This document shows positions 43,409 to 52,001 of a DNA stretch of 64,000 nucleotides, piece by piece. Under the pieces are notes generated by a model. It saw only the letters and a program-made list of their open reading frames with translations. It was not told the DNA's origin and ran no database searches. Each line of letters begins with the position of its first letter. Position 1 is the first letter of the stretch. This DNA is from SZUA-547 sp963669315 (GTDB lineage: Bacteria; Pseudomonadota; Alphaproteobacteria; Rhodobacterales; Rhodobacteraceae), in assembly GCA_963669315.1 (NCBI GenBank), contig OY770021.1, positions 1,674,001-1,738,000 of the forward strand. Direction: 5' to 3'. Position numbers and translations under genes: made by a program.

Positions 43409-44455
43409 CTAGCCCTTCACGATCCGCACCAGCGTCTCGACATGGGCTGGGTCCGCCTCTGGCGTAATTCCATGACCCAGGTTGAAAATGTAAGGCCCGC
43501 CGCCGAGTGTCTCGATCAGCACCTCGGTCCGACGTTTCAACGCATCGCCACCAGTGATCAAAAGCATCGGATCCAGATTGCCCTGCACGGCGCAATTCGG
43601 TTGCAGCGTGTCGCGAGCCCATGCCTCTGGCACAGAAGTATCGAGCGCCACGGCGTCAACACCCGTCGCTGCCGAGAATCCCGCATACCCAGCGCCCGCG
43701 CCGCGCGGAAACCCAATGACTGGCACGCTCGGATATTTGGCCTTGATCGCAGCGGTGATCCGGCGCGCGGGATCGACCGAGTATTTCTGGAATTGATCCG
43801 GTGCCAGAGCGCCTGCCCAGGAATCGAACATTTTCACGACTTCGGCGCCCGCCTCGATCTGGCGGAGCAAATACTCGGCCGTGGCCTCGGTCAGCAAATC
43901 GATCAGCTGCGCGAAACCGTCCGGATCGGAATAGAGCCACTTTCGAGCCGGCGCCTGATCGAGCCCGCCACGACCAGCCACCATATAGGTCGCAACGGTC
44001 CAGGGCGCGCCAGCGAAGCCGATCAGCGTCGTTTCCGAGGGTAAGGCGCCTGAGAGCCTCTGAACCGTCTCGTAGACCGGCGCCAGCGTCTCATGGATGT
44101 CCTCGGTTCGTTTCAGGCCAGAGAGAGCCTGCTGGTCCGCGACAGGCTCAAGACGGGGCCCCTCTCCCTCAACGAACCAGAGCTTCTGTCCCAGCGCCTG
44201 AGGCAACAGAAGAATATCCGCGAACAGTATCGCCGCGTCGAACCCAAATCGGCGGATCGGCTGCAAGGTCACCTCGGTCGCCAGTTCCGGGTTGTAACAA
44301 AGGTCCAGAAAGCTACCAGCGTCAGCGCGCGTTTCCCTATACTCAGGCAAGTATCGTCCAGCCTGTCGCATCAGCCAGATCGGGGGGCGCGACGGCTGGT
44401 CCCCGCGAAGCGCTCTTAGCATTGCTTTGTCGGCCATCCCGCGCGGCACGTCCAT
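43409..44455 (-). CDS. hemE: Uroporphyrinogen decarboxylase
   Basis: HemE converts uroporphyrinogen III to coproporphyrinogen III. The 348-residue TIM-barrel protein has the diagnostic IWLMRQAGRYLPEYR (substrate Arg/Asp pocket), FADILLLPQALGQKL, IGFAGAPWTVATYM and a C-terminal FNLGHGITPEADPAHV. An ATG at 44437 is an alternative start. hemE next to the replication origin is a conserved alphaproteobacterial arrangement (known from Caulobacter). Confidence 0.96.
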   Translation of the reverse strand: MDVPRGMADKAMLRALRGDQPSRPPIWLMRQAGRYLPEYRETRADAGSFLDLCYNPELATEVTLQPIRRFGFDAAILFADILLLPQALGQKLWFVEGEGPRLEPVADQQALSGLKRTEDIHETLAPVYETVQRLSGALPSETTLIGFAGAPWTVATYMVAGRGGLDQAPARKWLYSDPDGFAQLIDLLTEATAEYLLRQIEAGAEVVKMFDSWAGALAPDQFQKYSVDPARRITAAIKAKYPSVPVIGFPRGAGAGYAGFSAATGVDAVALDTSVPEAWARDTLQPNCAVQGNLDPMLLITGGDALKRRTEVLIETLGGGPYIFNLGHGITPEADPAHVETLVRIVKG

Positions 44456-44889
44456 ATCGCGTCCCTAATATAAAGAATAAGAGAAAGGTTGTGGTTTGTC
44501 GTAGGCAAGCGGATAGCGGGGATTACCGCATTTCGCAATTCCTCCACAGAGTTTCAAAGCTGTCGACCACGGACAATCAGCATGTGGAAAAATCTCGAAG
44601 CGTTATCCACGCTCGGCCGAACATACAAAGCGACGCTGATTTTCAACAAGAATTTCCGTACTGTTTCGAACTGCAAAACAGTGGAAAACTCGGAACAACC
44701 CCGGCGAAGATCATCGACCGATCGAGTTTTCACCGACTTTCTGAGATGATGCGGCGCGGTTGCTCCAGAGGTGGGTAGTTTTAGCTCCCGAGCGGCCGGA
44801 GGCCAACCGGCGCAAAAGCAATGACTAAATCACCGTAATTCACAGGCGGCGCATTGCCATTCCAGGCGTGGACCCCTAGAGGGATTCCC
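44456..44889. other. Proposed chromosomal replication origin (oriC) between hemE and maf
   Basis: This 434-base gap has no gene. It contains DnaA-box-like 9-mers: TTATCCACG at 44603-44611 (one mismatch to TTATCCACA), TTTTCCACA on the minus strand at 44583-44591 (one mismatch), TCCTCCACA at 44540-44548 and minus-strand TTTTCCACT at 44680-44688 (two mismatches each). An AT-rich patch follows hemE at 44466-44486. The hemE-maf-aroE-coaE-dnaQ context, nearby parAB and parS sites and the divergence of genes on both sides match alphaproteobacterial origins. Confidence 0.72.
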
Positions 44890-45492
44890 ATGTCGACGCC
44901 GCATCTCATCCTCGCCAGCGAAAGCCGGACCCGCGCCGCAATGCTGCGCGCCGCCGGTGTCGCGATCGAGACGGCGCCGGCCAGGATTGACGAAGCGGCG
45001 GTCAAAGCGGCGATGGCGGTTGAAAACGCCCCGGCGCTGGATGTGGCCGACACGCTGGCGGAGATGAAGGCGCTGCGCATCAGCCAACGTCGACCGGAGG
45101 CGTTGGTGTTGGGGGCGGATCAGGTTCTGCTATGCGAGGGCCGAATCTATGACAAGCCTGATTCACGTGAAACAGCCGCCGGGCAGCTGAAGGAGCTGCG
45201 CGGAAAATCGCATGATCTGATCAGCGCCGCAGTCGTAGCGCGGGGCGGAGAACCGATCTCGCGGCATGTCGGCCGAGCGCGGCTGGCGATGCGGCCCTTC
45301 TCGGACAAATTTCTCGAGTCCTATCTCGATGATATCGGAGAGACCGCGACCTGGTCGGTTGGCGCCTATCAACTGGAGGGGCCGGGCGCGCAGCTTTTCT
45401 CGCGAGTCAGCGGCGATTATTTCTCGATCCTGGGATTGCCGCTGCTGGAACTGCTGGGAGTCCTACGCATACAGGGAGCATTGACGGAATGA
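44890..45492 (+). CDS. Maf family nucleotide pyrophosphatase
   Basis: The 200-residue protein has the Maf signature LILASESRTRAAMLRAAG at the N-terminus, the GADQVLL motif and a late GAYQLEGPGAQLFSRVSGDYF. Maf proteins hydrolyse non-canonical NTPs (dTTP/UTP or m7GTP types) and are linked to division arrest. A parS-like sequence falls within the PDSRETAAGQL codons. ATG 44890 has GAGGGA upstream. The stop overlaps the aroE start. Confidence 0.92.
   Translation: MSTPHLILASESRTRAAMLRAAGVAIETAPARIDEAAVKAAMAVENAPALDVADTLAEMKALRISQRRPEALVLGADQVLLCEGRIYDKPDSRETAAGQLKELRGKSHDLISAAVVARGGEPISRHVGRARLAMRPFSDKFLESYLDDIGETATWSVGAYQLEGPGAQLFSRVSGDYFSILGLPLLELLGVLRIQGALTE
45159..45174. promoter_or_regulatory. 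parS-like site 3 (one mismatch) inside maf
   Basis: TGATTCACGTGAAACA differs at a single position from the perfect parS found twice upstream. It encodes DSRET, similar to the VSRET of RsmG, and lies about 0.3 kb right of the proposed oriC. Confidence 0.72.
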
Positions 45493-46334
45493 GCGTAACG
45501 AAACGGAGTCCACGCGCCGGAGTGATCGGATATCCGATAAGGCATTCAAAATCCCCACTTATTCATGGCGCATGGCTGAAACGTTACGGAGTCCAGGGAG
45601 AGTATACAGCCATCGAAGTTCACCCGAACGACCTGGACTCCTTTCTTCGTTCAGCGTCACGTGAGGGATTCGTTGGCGTAAACGCAACGATTCCACACAA
45701 AGAAGCGGCGCTGGCGCTGGCGGATGAGGCGACGTCGCTGGCGCGTCGCATCGGCGCGGCGAACACCATCACATTCGAGGGCGACCGGATTCTGGCGGAC
45801 AATACGGATGCGTTCGGATTCTTGGAAAATCTTAAAAGCGGCGCGCCCGGCTGGTCGGCCGATGCGGGTCCGGCGGTGGTGCTGGGCGCGGGCGGCGCGG
45901 CGCGGGCGGTCGTGGCGGCTCTGATCGATGCGGGCGTCCCTGAGTTGAGACTGGCGAACCGAACCCATTCTCGTGCGGAAGCGCTGGCCGCGGATATCGG
46001 CGGGCCGATTATCGTGGCCGAATGGCCGGTGACCAAGGACCTGATGCACGGCGTCGCGACCATCGTCAACACGACCTCTCTGGGGATGGAAGGCCAACCG
46101 CCGCTGGAAATCGACCTGTCGGCCGCGCCTGATGACGCGTTGGCGACGGATATTGTGTATACGCCGCTGATCACCCCGTTTTTGGACCTCGCGCGGGCGC
46201 AGGGTCTGGACATCGTCGATGGGCTCGGCATGCTGCTTCACCAGGCGCGGCCCGGTTTCGAGCGTTGGTTCGGCCCCGTCGCGGAGGTCGATGACGAGAT
46301 TCGCCGCATCGGGCTGGGCGAGGCGGCCGAGTGA
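45489..46334 (+). CDS. aroE: Shikimate dehydrogenase AroE
   Basis: AroE reduces 3-dehydroshikimate with NADPH in aromatic amino-acid synthesis. The 281-residue protein has the substrate motif GYPIRHSKSPLIH, the catalytic Lys in VNATIPHKEAALAL and Asp in ADNTDAFGF. The nucleotide loop is VVLGAGGAARAVVAAL and the end is GLGMLLHQA. It overlaps maf by 4 bases (ATGA) and coaE by 4 bases (GTGA). Confidence 0.96.
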   Translation: MSVTKRSPRAGVIGYPIRHSKSPLIHGAWLKRYGVQGEYTAIEVHPNDLDSFLRSASREGFVGVNATIPHKEAALALADEATSLARRIGAANTITFEGDRILADNTDAFGFLENLKSGAPGWSADAGPAVVLGAGGAARAVVAALIDAGVPELRLANRTHSRAEALAADIGGPIIVAEWPVTKDLMHGVATIVNTTSLGMEGQPPLEIDLSAAPDDALATDIVYTPLITPFLDLARAQGLDIVDGLGMLLHQARPGFERWFGPVAEVDDEIRRIGLGEAAE

Positions 46335-46927
46335 TCACCATCGGACTCACCGGCTCCATCGGGATGGGCAAATCGACCACGGCGGACATGTTCGCCGAGG
46401 CGGGCGCCGCAATCTGGTGTGCGGACGACGCGGTGGCCCGGCTCTATGGCCCCGACGGCGCCGGAACCGCAGAGATCGCGAAGCTGGCGCCTGAGGCGGC
46501 GGGGCCGAACGGCGTCGATAGGGAGGTTCTGCGCGGCTTGGCGTTATCGAACAAGGATCTCCTGAAAAAAATCGAAAGCGCCATCCATCCGTTGGTTCAA
46601 GAAGATCGGACGATGTTTTTGGCCCGCTCCGCCGAGGACGGCGTGAAAGTCGCGATCTGCGATATCCCGTTGCTGTTCGAGACAGGCGCCGCAGGTCAAT
46701 TCGACGCCATTGTCGTGGTCAGCGCGCCAGCGGAGATTCAGCGCAAGCGGGTTCTCGCCCGGCCGGGGATGACGGCGGAGGCGCTTGACGCCATACTCGC
46801 CCGTCAGACGCCGGATGCTGAAAAGCGCATACGCGCCGACTATGTGATCGACACCGGCGGAGGATTGGAGGCGGCCCGTTCGCAAGTGGCCGAAGTGATG
46901 AAGTTGGTTGGCGCCGCGGCGAACTGA
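46331..46927 (+). CDS. coaE: Dephospho-CoA kinase CoaE
   Basis: CoaE phosphorylates dephospho-CoA, the last step of CoA synthesis. The 198-residue P-loop kinase has GLTGSIGMGKST at the N-terminus, the CoA-binding ADDAVARLYGP, the Asp in CDIPLLFETGA, and a lid with RQTPDAEKRIRADYVIDTGG. It starts with GTG overlapping the aroE stop. Confidence 0.95.
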   Translation: MITIGLTGSIGMGKSTTADMFAEAGAAIWCADDAVARLYGPDGAGTAEIAKLAPEAAGPNGVDREVLRGLALSNKDLLKKIESAIHPLVQEDRTMFLARSAEDGVKVAICDIPLLFETGAAGQFDAIVVVSAPAEIQRKRVLARPGMTAEALDAILARQTPDAEKRIRADYVIDTGGGLEAARSQVAEVMKLVGAAAN

Positions 46928-46941
46928 AACCGGAAGATTTG

Positions 46942-47637
46942 ATGCGCGAAATTGTGCTGGATACGGAGACGACGGGGCTGGACCCGTTTCAGGGCGACAG
47001 GATCGTCGAAATTGGCTGTGTCGAGCTGATGAACCATGTGCCCACCGGCCGGACCTATCACCAATATATCAATCCAGAACGATCCATGCCGCAGGAGGCG
47101 TTCGAGGTGCACGGGCTGGGCGACGAGTTTCTGGCCGACAAGCCGAAATTCGCGGCGATCGCGGACGCGTTTCTGGAATTCATCGCCGATGACAAGCTGG
47201 TGATCCACAACGCCGCCTTCGACATGAAGTTCCTGAATGCGGAACTGGTCCGGGCCAAGCGGCGCGAACTTGCGCGCGACCGCGCCATCGATACGCTGAT
47301 GATCGCGCGCAAGCGATTTCCTGGGGCGGGAAATTCTCTGGATGCGCTCTGCCGCCGATTCGGAGTCGATAATTCAGGCCGCGAACTGCACGGCGCGTTG
47401 CTCGATTGCGAGTTGCTTGCGGGTGTTTATCTGGAGCTGAGTGGTGGCCGCCAGCCGGATTTCGGTCTTGGGGCCGGGCCGACCGCCACGAACATTGATT
47501 CGAGCGGTGAAGGAACGGAATGGACTCCGCCACTGCGCCCGGCGCCGCTGGCGCCGTTGTTGACAGACGCCGAGCGGCGGGCGCACGACGCTTTCATCGC
47601 AGAAATGGATGAGGCGGCGCGCTGGCCCCGTGACTGA
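46942..47637 (+). CDS. dnaQ: DNA polymerase III epsilon subunit DnaQ
   Basis: The proofreading 3'-5' exonuclease of the replisome. The 231-residue protein has ExoI LDTETTGLDP (Asp7, Glu9), the ExoII region VIHNAAFDMKF and an ExoIII HGALLDCELLAGVYL with His/Asp. A C-terminal tail mediates polymerase binding. The ATG at 46942 is used; a TTG three bases before it is in frame. It lies in the maf-aroE-coaE-dnaQ run typical beside alphaproteobacterial origins. Confidence 0.95.
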   Translation: MREIVLDTETTGLDPFQGDRIVEIGCVELMNHVPTGRTYHQYINPERSMPQEAFEVHGLGDEFLADKPKFAAIADAFLEFIADDKLVIHNAAFDMKFLNAELVRAKRRELARDRAIDTLMIARKRFPGAGNSLDALCRRFGVDNSGRELHGALLDCELLAGVYLELSGGRQPDFGLGAGPTATNIDSSGEGTEWTPPLRPAPLAPLLTDAERRAHDAFIAEMDEAARWPRD

Positions 47638-47646
47638 TTGCGTGAT

Positions 47647-48153
47647 TCAGGCGGTCGCTTCCGGCTGCGCCGCCGCCGCTGCGCGCCGCTGCGTCTCTCT
47701 CTGATAGAGCGCGGCGAAATCCACGGGCTCAAGCAGCAGAGGCGGATAGCCACCATCGCGGGTGACGTCGGCGAGAATCCGGCGCGCGAACGGGAAAATC
47801 ATCCGAGGCATCTCCACCAACAGGATGATCTGGCGAATCTGCGCGTTGGCGTTCTTGACCTCGACAATGGCGCCGTAGTCCAACTCAGCGATAAAGACCG
47901 TATCCTCACCCGATTTCGCAGTCGCCTGAATCTTGAGGACGATCTCGTACCGGTCTTCGCCAACCTCACGCCCATCGGTGGTCACATTAACCGCGATCTG
48001 CGGTTGCGACACGCCAAGCTCGTTTTTTTGCGCGGCGATGTTCTCGAAGGATAAATCGCGCACATATTGCGCTACGACCTGGGCCTGAGGACGTTCGGGG
48101 GTGGCCTGGGCGTCGCCGCCATTGGCGCCGGTCGGATCGGGGGCATCGGTCAT
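47647..48153 (-). CDS. secB: Protein-export chaperone SecB
   Basis: SecB holds preproteins unfolded for SecA. The 168-residue protein shows VAQYVRDLSFENIAAQKN, the AELDYGAIVEVKNAN region, and LVEMPRMIFPFARRILADV with GGYPPLLLEPVDFAALY at the C-terminus, all typical of the family. The first 25 residues are Ala/Pro-rich and variable. It converges on dnaQ 9 bases away, an order conserved in Caulobacter and Rhodobacterales. Confidence 0.94.
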   Translation of the reverse strand: MTDAPDPTGANGGDAQATPERPQAQVVAQYVRDLSFENIAAQKNELGVSQPQIAVNVTTDGREVGEDRYEIVLKIQATAKSGEDTVFIAELDYGAIVEVKNANAQIRQIILLVEMPRMIFPFARRILADVTRDGGYPPLLLEPVDFAALYQRETQRRAAAAAQPEATA

Positions 48154-48236
48154 TCGGCTGGGCCTTTCGAGTGATAAGCTAAGTTGGGCTTTGGGCTAGC
48201 ACGCTGTCGCAATGGCCGCAATCGCGGCGGGCGCGC

Positions 48237-48731
48237 TTAACGCGGATCAGATGAATTTGGATCTCGGGTCCAGCCGCTGTCGCCACGCCTGGGTTCTTCA
48301 TCTTCATCGACCACTTCGTATTCGGCGTCGACGACGGTTGGTCCGGACTGGCGTTTTTGCGCGCCCGGATGGGTGGCGGCGTGCACGGTCATGTGGTTGG
48401 CGACCTTGCGGATCACGGCTGCGCGGATCGGCGGGACCAGCAACGCGAAACCGAAAGCGTCGGTCATGAAACCGGGCGTCAAAAGCAAAAGCCCGGCGAT
48501 CAGCAACAGCGCGCCATGGGCCATCGGCTCTCTCGGGTCGGCGCCGGAGTCGAGACGCGACTGCAATTCACCCAACGTGGAAAGGCCCTGAGCTCGCGCC
48601 ACTGTCGCGCCGATCGCAGCGGTCAGGAAGATGATTGCTATAGTGGCCCAGACGCCAATCGCGCCGCCCAATTCAATGAACAGGGCGATCTCGATCACCG
48701 GGACCAGAAGGAAGACAAGGAACAGAACCAT
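48237..48731 (-). CDS. FxsA family membrane protein
   Basis: The 164-residue protein has three or four hydrophobic helices: VLFLVFLLVPVIEIALFIEL, a second around WATIAIIFLTAAIGA, and the conserved amphipathic LSTLGELQSRLDSGADP. ALLLIAGLLLLTPGFMTDAFG is the FxsA signature. E. coli FxsA relieves phage T7 exclusion by F plasmid when overproduced; the native role is unknown. The hydrophilic acidic tail is variable. ATG 48731 follows AAGGAG with 5 bases; a TTG-type upstream extension is unlikely. Divergent from the Tim44-like gene. Confidence 0.88.
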   Translation of the reverse strand: MVLFLVFLLVPVIEIALFIELGGAIGVWATIAIIFLTAAIGATVARAQGLSTLGELQSRLDSGADPREPMAHGALLLIAGLLLLTPGFMTDAFGFALLVPPIRAAVIRKVANHMTVHAATHPGAQKRQSGPTVVDAEYEVVDEDEEPRRGDSGWTRDPNSSDPR

Positions 48732-48872
48732 AAATTCTCCTTGAATCACGGCTATAGTCGGCATTTGCCGCGATGGCCGCGATAGACTCGCTGGGGCGCA
48801 TATCCTACATACATAGAATGGGTGCGCTGGCCATCAGATAGGCGCCCAATCTCGTCTAAGAAGGCCCAGACG

Positions 48873-49547
48873 ATGAATGATCAAGTTCTTACACTATTAA
48901 TTCTGGTTGGGATCGCTGCGGTCCTGCTGTTCAGATTGCGTGGCGTGATCGGTACTCGGACGGGCCACCAGAATCCAAGCGACTATACATCGCGCAATGG
49001 ACGCGGCGGCGACAACGTGGTTCCGATGCCAGGCGCCGCGGCGCCCCAGGACGACCCGGCCGAAGACGTTTCCCGGTTCGTCGAACCTGACAGCGACACC
49101 GGCAAAGCCTTGATCTCGATGAAGCGCATTGATGGCGCCTTCGATGTCGGCGAATTTCTGGAAGGGTCGAAACGCGCCTATGAGATGATCCTTCTGGCGT
49201 TCGAACAGGGTGACAAGGAATCGTTGCGTCCGCTTTTGGCCGAGGACGTTTTCAACGGGTTCGAGCAGGCGATCGACGCGCGCTCGGCGGAGAATCTTTC
49301 GGTCGAGGCGAAGTTTATCGGCGTACGAGGGCTGGATGTTGTAGGCGCGACCTTTGATCCGACAGATGGGCAAGGCGAAGTCACGATCAAGTTCGTCGGA
49401 GAAATGACGACCGTGGTGCGCAACGCCGAACATGAGGTGGTCGAAGGCGACCCCAACGAAGTGCGGCGCCAAACGGATATCTGGACATTCGGGCGGCGCA
49501 TGGGCGCGCCGGACCCGAACTGGCATCTGGTCGCGACGGGCGGGTGA
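48873..49547 (+). CDS. Tim44-like (TimA) domain membrane-anchored protein
   Basis: The 224-residue protein has one N-terminal helix (VLTLLILVGIAAVLLF), a Pro/Ala linker and the Tim44-like domain from about 90. That domain reads FLEGSKRAYEMILLAFEQGD, then LAEDVFNGFEQAIDAR, and VGEMTTVVRNAEHEVVEGDP at the end. Bacterial Tim44-like proteins (TimA in Caulobacter) sit in the inner membrane; the function is unclear and no import motor is implied. ATG 48873 was preferred because the helix begins there. It is 4 bases before mltA. Confidence 0.88.
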   Translation: MNDQVLTLLILVGIAAVLLFRLRGVIGTRTGHQNPSDYTSRNGRGGDNVVPMPGAAAPQDDPAEDVSRFVEPDSDTGKALISMKRIDGAFDVGEFLEGSKRAYEMILLAFEQGDKESLRPLLAEDVFNGFEQAIDARSAENLSVEAKFIGVRGLDVVGATFDPTDGQGEVTIKFVGEMTTVVRNAEHEVVEGDPNEVRRQTDIWTFGRRMGAPDPNWHLVATGG

Positions 49548-49551
49548 CGAC

Positions 49552-50679
49552 GTGCGGCTTCTGGGTTGGCCGGCGGTCGGTCTGGCGACGAGTTTGGTGT
49601 TTCTATCCGGCTGCGTGGGCGAAACAGGGCCTCCAGTTGTGAGTGACGAGCTCCGCAACCAGGTTCTGAGTTTCAAAAATCTCGATGGTTGGGAAGGCGA
49701 CGATCACGCCGCTGCGCTGGCCGCCTTCGCTCGATCCTGTCCCAAGGCGCTTGAGATTTATGGCGATTCCGTCGTTATGGAACGGCTGTGCGCGGATGCG
49801 GCGGTGGTCAGCAAATCGGGAGCGCGCCTTTTTATCGAGGACCGGTTCGTGCCGATCCTGCGCACGCGTGGCGGCAACGGCCTTTTCACCGCCTATTATG
49901 AGCCGGAGCTGGTCGCCTCTCGCAAACGCACCGAGATATACGGCCATCCGATCTATAGAAAACCGGACGATTTGGTGCGCGATCCGACTGGCGCGACGGC
50001 CCGACCGATTCCGGGCGGCGCATATGGGCCGTACTTCACCCGCGCCGAGATCATGGACGGGGCGCTGGACGGGCGCGAGCTTGAGCTTTTCTGGTTCGAA
50101 GATCCCGTCGAAGTCGCCTATCTGCAGATTCAGGGCTCGGGCCGTTTGCGCCTGACCGACGGAACATCGACCCGCGTTGGATTCGCCGCGAAGAACGGAC
50201 ATGAATGGATCTCAATCGCCAAGCTTGCGGCGCAAAAAGGCGGGTTCGACGTCAATCAAGCTTCGCAGGAGCGGGTTGCGGCCTGGGTCAGAGAAAACCC
50301 GGGCGTCGGGCGCGAAGTTCTGGCGGGCAATCCGTCTTTCGTATTCTTTCGAGAGATCGACCTCGAACCGGAGCTTGGACCGCTGGGCGCGATCGAGGTT
50401 CCGCTCACCCCGTTCCGCTCGATCGCGGTGGATCGCGAGTATTACGGTCTCGGCTCCGCGCTGTTGTGGCTGGAGACGGACAGCCCGCTCGGCCAGTTCC
50501 GGCGCCTGATGGTGGCGCAGGATACGGGCAGCGCGATTATCGGGCCGCAGCGGGGCGATATCTTCTTCGGCTCCGGGCCACAGGCGGGTAAGGCCGCGGG
50601 AAAAATGAACCATCCCGGCCGAATCGTTCTGCTGGTTCCGGTGGAGGTCGCCGAGCAGGTCGTGGCCTCGGCGAACTAG
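49552..50679 (+). CDS. mltA: Membrane-bound lytic transglycosylase MltA family
   Basis: MltA cleaves glycan strands of peptidoglycan at the outer membrane. The 375-residue protein has a lipoprotein signal with lipobox LSGC (Cys21). The MltA barrel follows with GLFTAYYEPEL, LFWFEDPVEVAYLQIQGSGR, and the catalytic Asp region MVAQDTGSAIIGPQRGDIFFG (3D domain DxD pattern). The start is GTG 49552; an upstream in-frame start overlaps the Tim44-like gene and lacks a lipoprotein signal. It is followed by the Smr gene after 3 bases. Confidence 0.92.
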   Translation: MRLLGWPAVGLATSLVFLSGCVGETGPPVVSDELRNQVLSFKNLDGWEGDDHAAALAAFARSCPKALEIYGDSVVMERLCADAAVVSKSGARLFIEDRFVPILRTRGGNGLFTAYYEPELVASRKRTEIYGHPIYRKPDDLVRDPTGATARPIPGGAYGPYFTRAEIMDGALDGRELELFWFEDPVEVAYLQIQGSGRLRLTDGTSTRVGFAAKNGHEWISIAKLAAQKGGFDVNQASQERVAAWVRENPGVGREVLAGNPSFVFFREIDLEPELGPLGAIEVPLTPFRSIAVDREYYGLGSALLWLETDSPLGQFRRLMVAQDTGSAIIGPQRGDIFFGSGPQAGKAAGKMNHPGRIVLLVPVEVAEQVVASAN

Positions 50680-50682
50680 GCC

Positions 50683-51348
50683 ATGGGCGAGGGCCGAAAA
50701 TCAAGGCGTCGCCTATCACCGGAGGATGAAGCGCTGTGGTCGCGTGTCGCAGATACCGCGAAACCCCTGAAGAAACGGGACTCGCGAGCCGATACGCCGG
50801 TTAAACCACGATCCGCCATCGCTTCGCCGCCAAAGCCCAAAGTGAAACCGGCGCCGCACCGACATCGACTCGTTCTGAAACCAACCGGCGGGGCGGTCGG
50901 CTGTCGGACTGAACCGGGTATTACGTATGATCTTGCCTCACGCGGGGTCGCGCCGGCGCCGCGCGGGCCGGTGGGCGGAATCGACCGACGCACAGCCGAG
51001 CGGATTCGCAAGGGCGCCAAGTCTCCGGACGCGCGGCTGGATTTGCACGGGATGACGGCCGAGCGGGCGCATATGGCGCTGAACCATTTCGTGATGCAGG
51101 GGGTGCAGAACGGCGCGCGTTTGCTGCTGGTGATCACCGGCAAGGGCGGGGACAAGGCGATCCGGCCGGTGGGCGAGCATCGCGAAGGCGCGGATTTCAT
51201 GCCGCGCCGCGAAGGCGTGTTGAAGCGAGAGGCTCCCCGCTGGCTTCGCACCGCCCCCCTCGCACCCCATGTGGTGGGCGTGTTTCAGGCCCACGCCAAA
51301 CACGGCGGTGCCGGGGCGCTCTATGTGTATTTGAAGCGGGTGCGGTGA
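50683..51348 (+). CDS. Smr/MutS2 domain protein
   Basis: The 221-residue protein has a basic, disordered N-terminal 120 residues (RKSRRRLSPEDEALWSRV, then KPKVKPAPHRHRLVLKP). The C-terminal Smr domain has DLHGMTAERAHMALNHFV, the VITGKGG motif and the end HVVGVFQAHAKHGGAGALYV. Smr domains cut DNA or RNA, and related small proteins rescue stalled ribosomes by mRNA cleavage (SmrB). The Tim44-like/mltA/Smr order is conserved in Rhodobacterales. Confidence 0.9.
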   Translation: MGEGRKSRRRLSPEDEALWSRVADTAKPLKKRDSRADTPVKPRSAIASPPKPKVKPAPHRHRLVLKPTGGAVGCRTEPGITYDLASRGVAPAPRGPVGGIDRRTAERIRKGAKSPDARLDLHGMTAERAHMALNHFVMQGVQNGARLLLVITGKGGDKAIRPVGEHREGADFMPRREGVLKREAPRWLRTAPLAPHVVGVFQAHAKHGGAGALYVYLKRVR

Positions 51349-51392
51349 GAGTCGCTTCCTGACGTTGCGCCGCTAAGCACGTAGCGTGAAGC

Positions 51393-51767
51393 TTAGCACT
51401 CGACGATGTCGGCCTTGATGCTGTCGACGAAGGCGGCGATTTCACCTTGCTCGGTTTCGGGAACATTCAGGGCGTTCATTGTCGCGACGGCGTGACCAAG
51501 GAATATATTCCAGTCCTCTTCGCTAATGCGCATGCCGACATGGGAAATTTTCATGTCACGACCGGTGTAGTACATCTGGCCGCCTGTCACATTCGCTAGA
51601 TAATCGGCCAGAAGCTGCCTCTCTCTGGCCAGACCATCATCGCTGCGATGAGCCCAAAAGCGTCCCAGCTGCGCGTCGTTTTCGAGGCGATCCAGGAGAT
51701 TGTCCACAAAGGCGCGAAGAGCGTCATATCCCCCCAGGCGCTCGTATAACGACGGTGCATCAGCCAT
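51393..51767 (-). CDS. Truncated haemoglobin (group 1, trHbN-like)
   Basis: The 124-residue protein follows the 2-on-2 globin pattern: SLYERLGGYDALRAFVDNLL at the N-terminus, then FWAHRSDDGLARERQLLADYLANVT, followed by a GGQMYYTGRDM stretch. The proximal His76 is in MKISHVGMRIS. The length and residues fit group 1 truncated haemoglobins, which bind O2 or detoxify NO. The ATG at 51767 has GGAGGGG 8 bases upstream, preferable to the in-frame upstream start. The gene stands alone between the Smr and hslU genes. Confidence 0.88.
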   Translation of the reverse strand: MADAPSLYERLGGYDALRAFVDNLLDRLENDAQLGRFWAHRSDDGLARERQLLADYLANVTGGQMYYTGRDMKISHVGMRISEEDWNIFLGHAVATMNALNVPETEQGEIAAFVDSIKADIVEC

Positions 51768-52001
51768 GCTTTTCCCCTCCAATGGCAATTCGTTCGACGA
51801 CAGACCTGCTGCCCACTCGGACATGCGGCGTCACATGTCTTGCGTCGCTCGAAAGGCGCACCGTATCGCTGCACGCCTCGCCCGTACTTGACTTTGGGCA
51901 AGGGCTATTAACGCTTAGTCACCGACCGCATATCTAAATCGCAGGTTCGCGCCGAACGTCAAAGATTGACGATTTCGCCATCTCAGAGAGTCCTTTGACG
52001 G
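51768..52001. other. Non-coding region between the truncated haemoglobin gene and hslU
   Basis: No gene is visible in these 234 bases. They must hold the promoter of the minus-strand haemoglobin gene and the 3' end of the hslVU transcript. No intrinsic hairpin with T tract is obvious. Confidence 0.35.
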
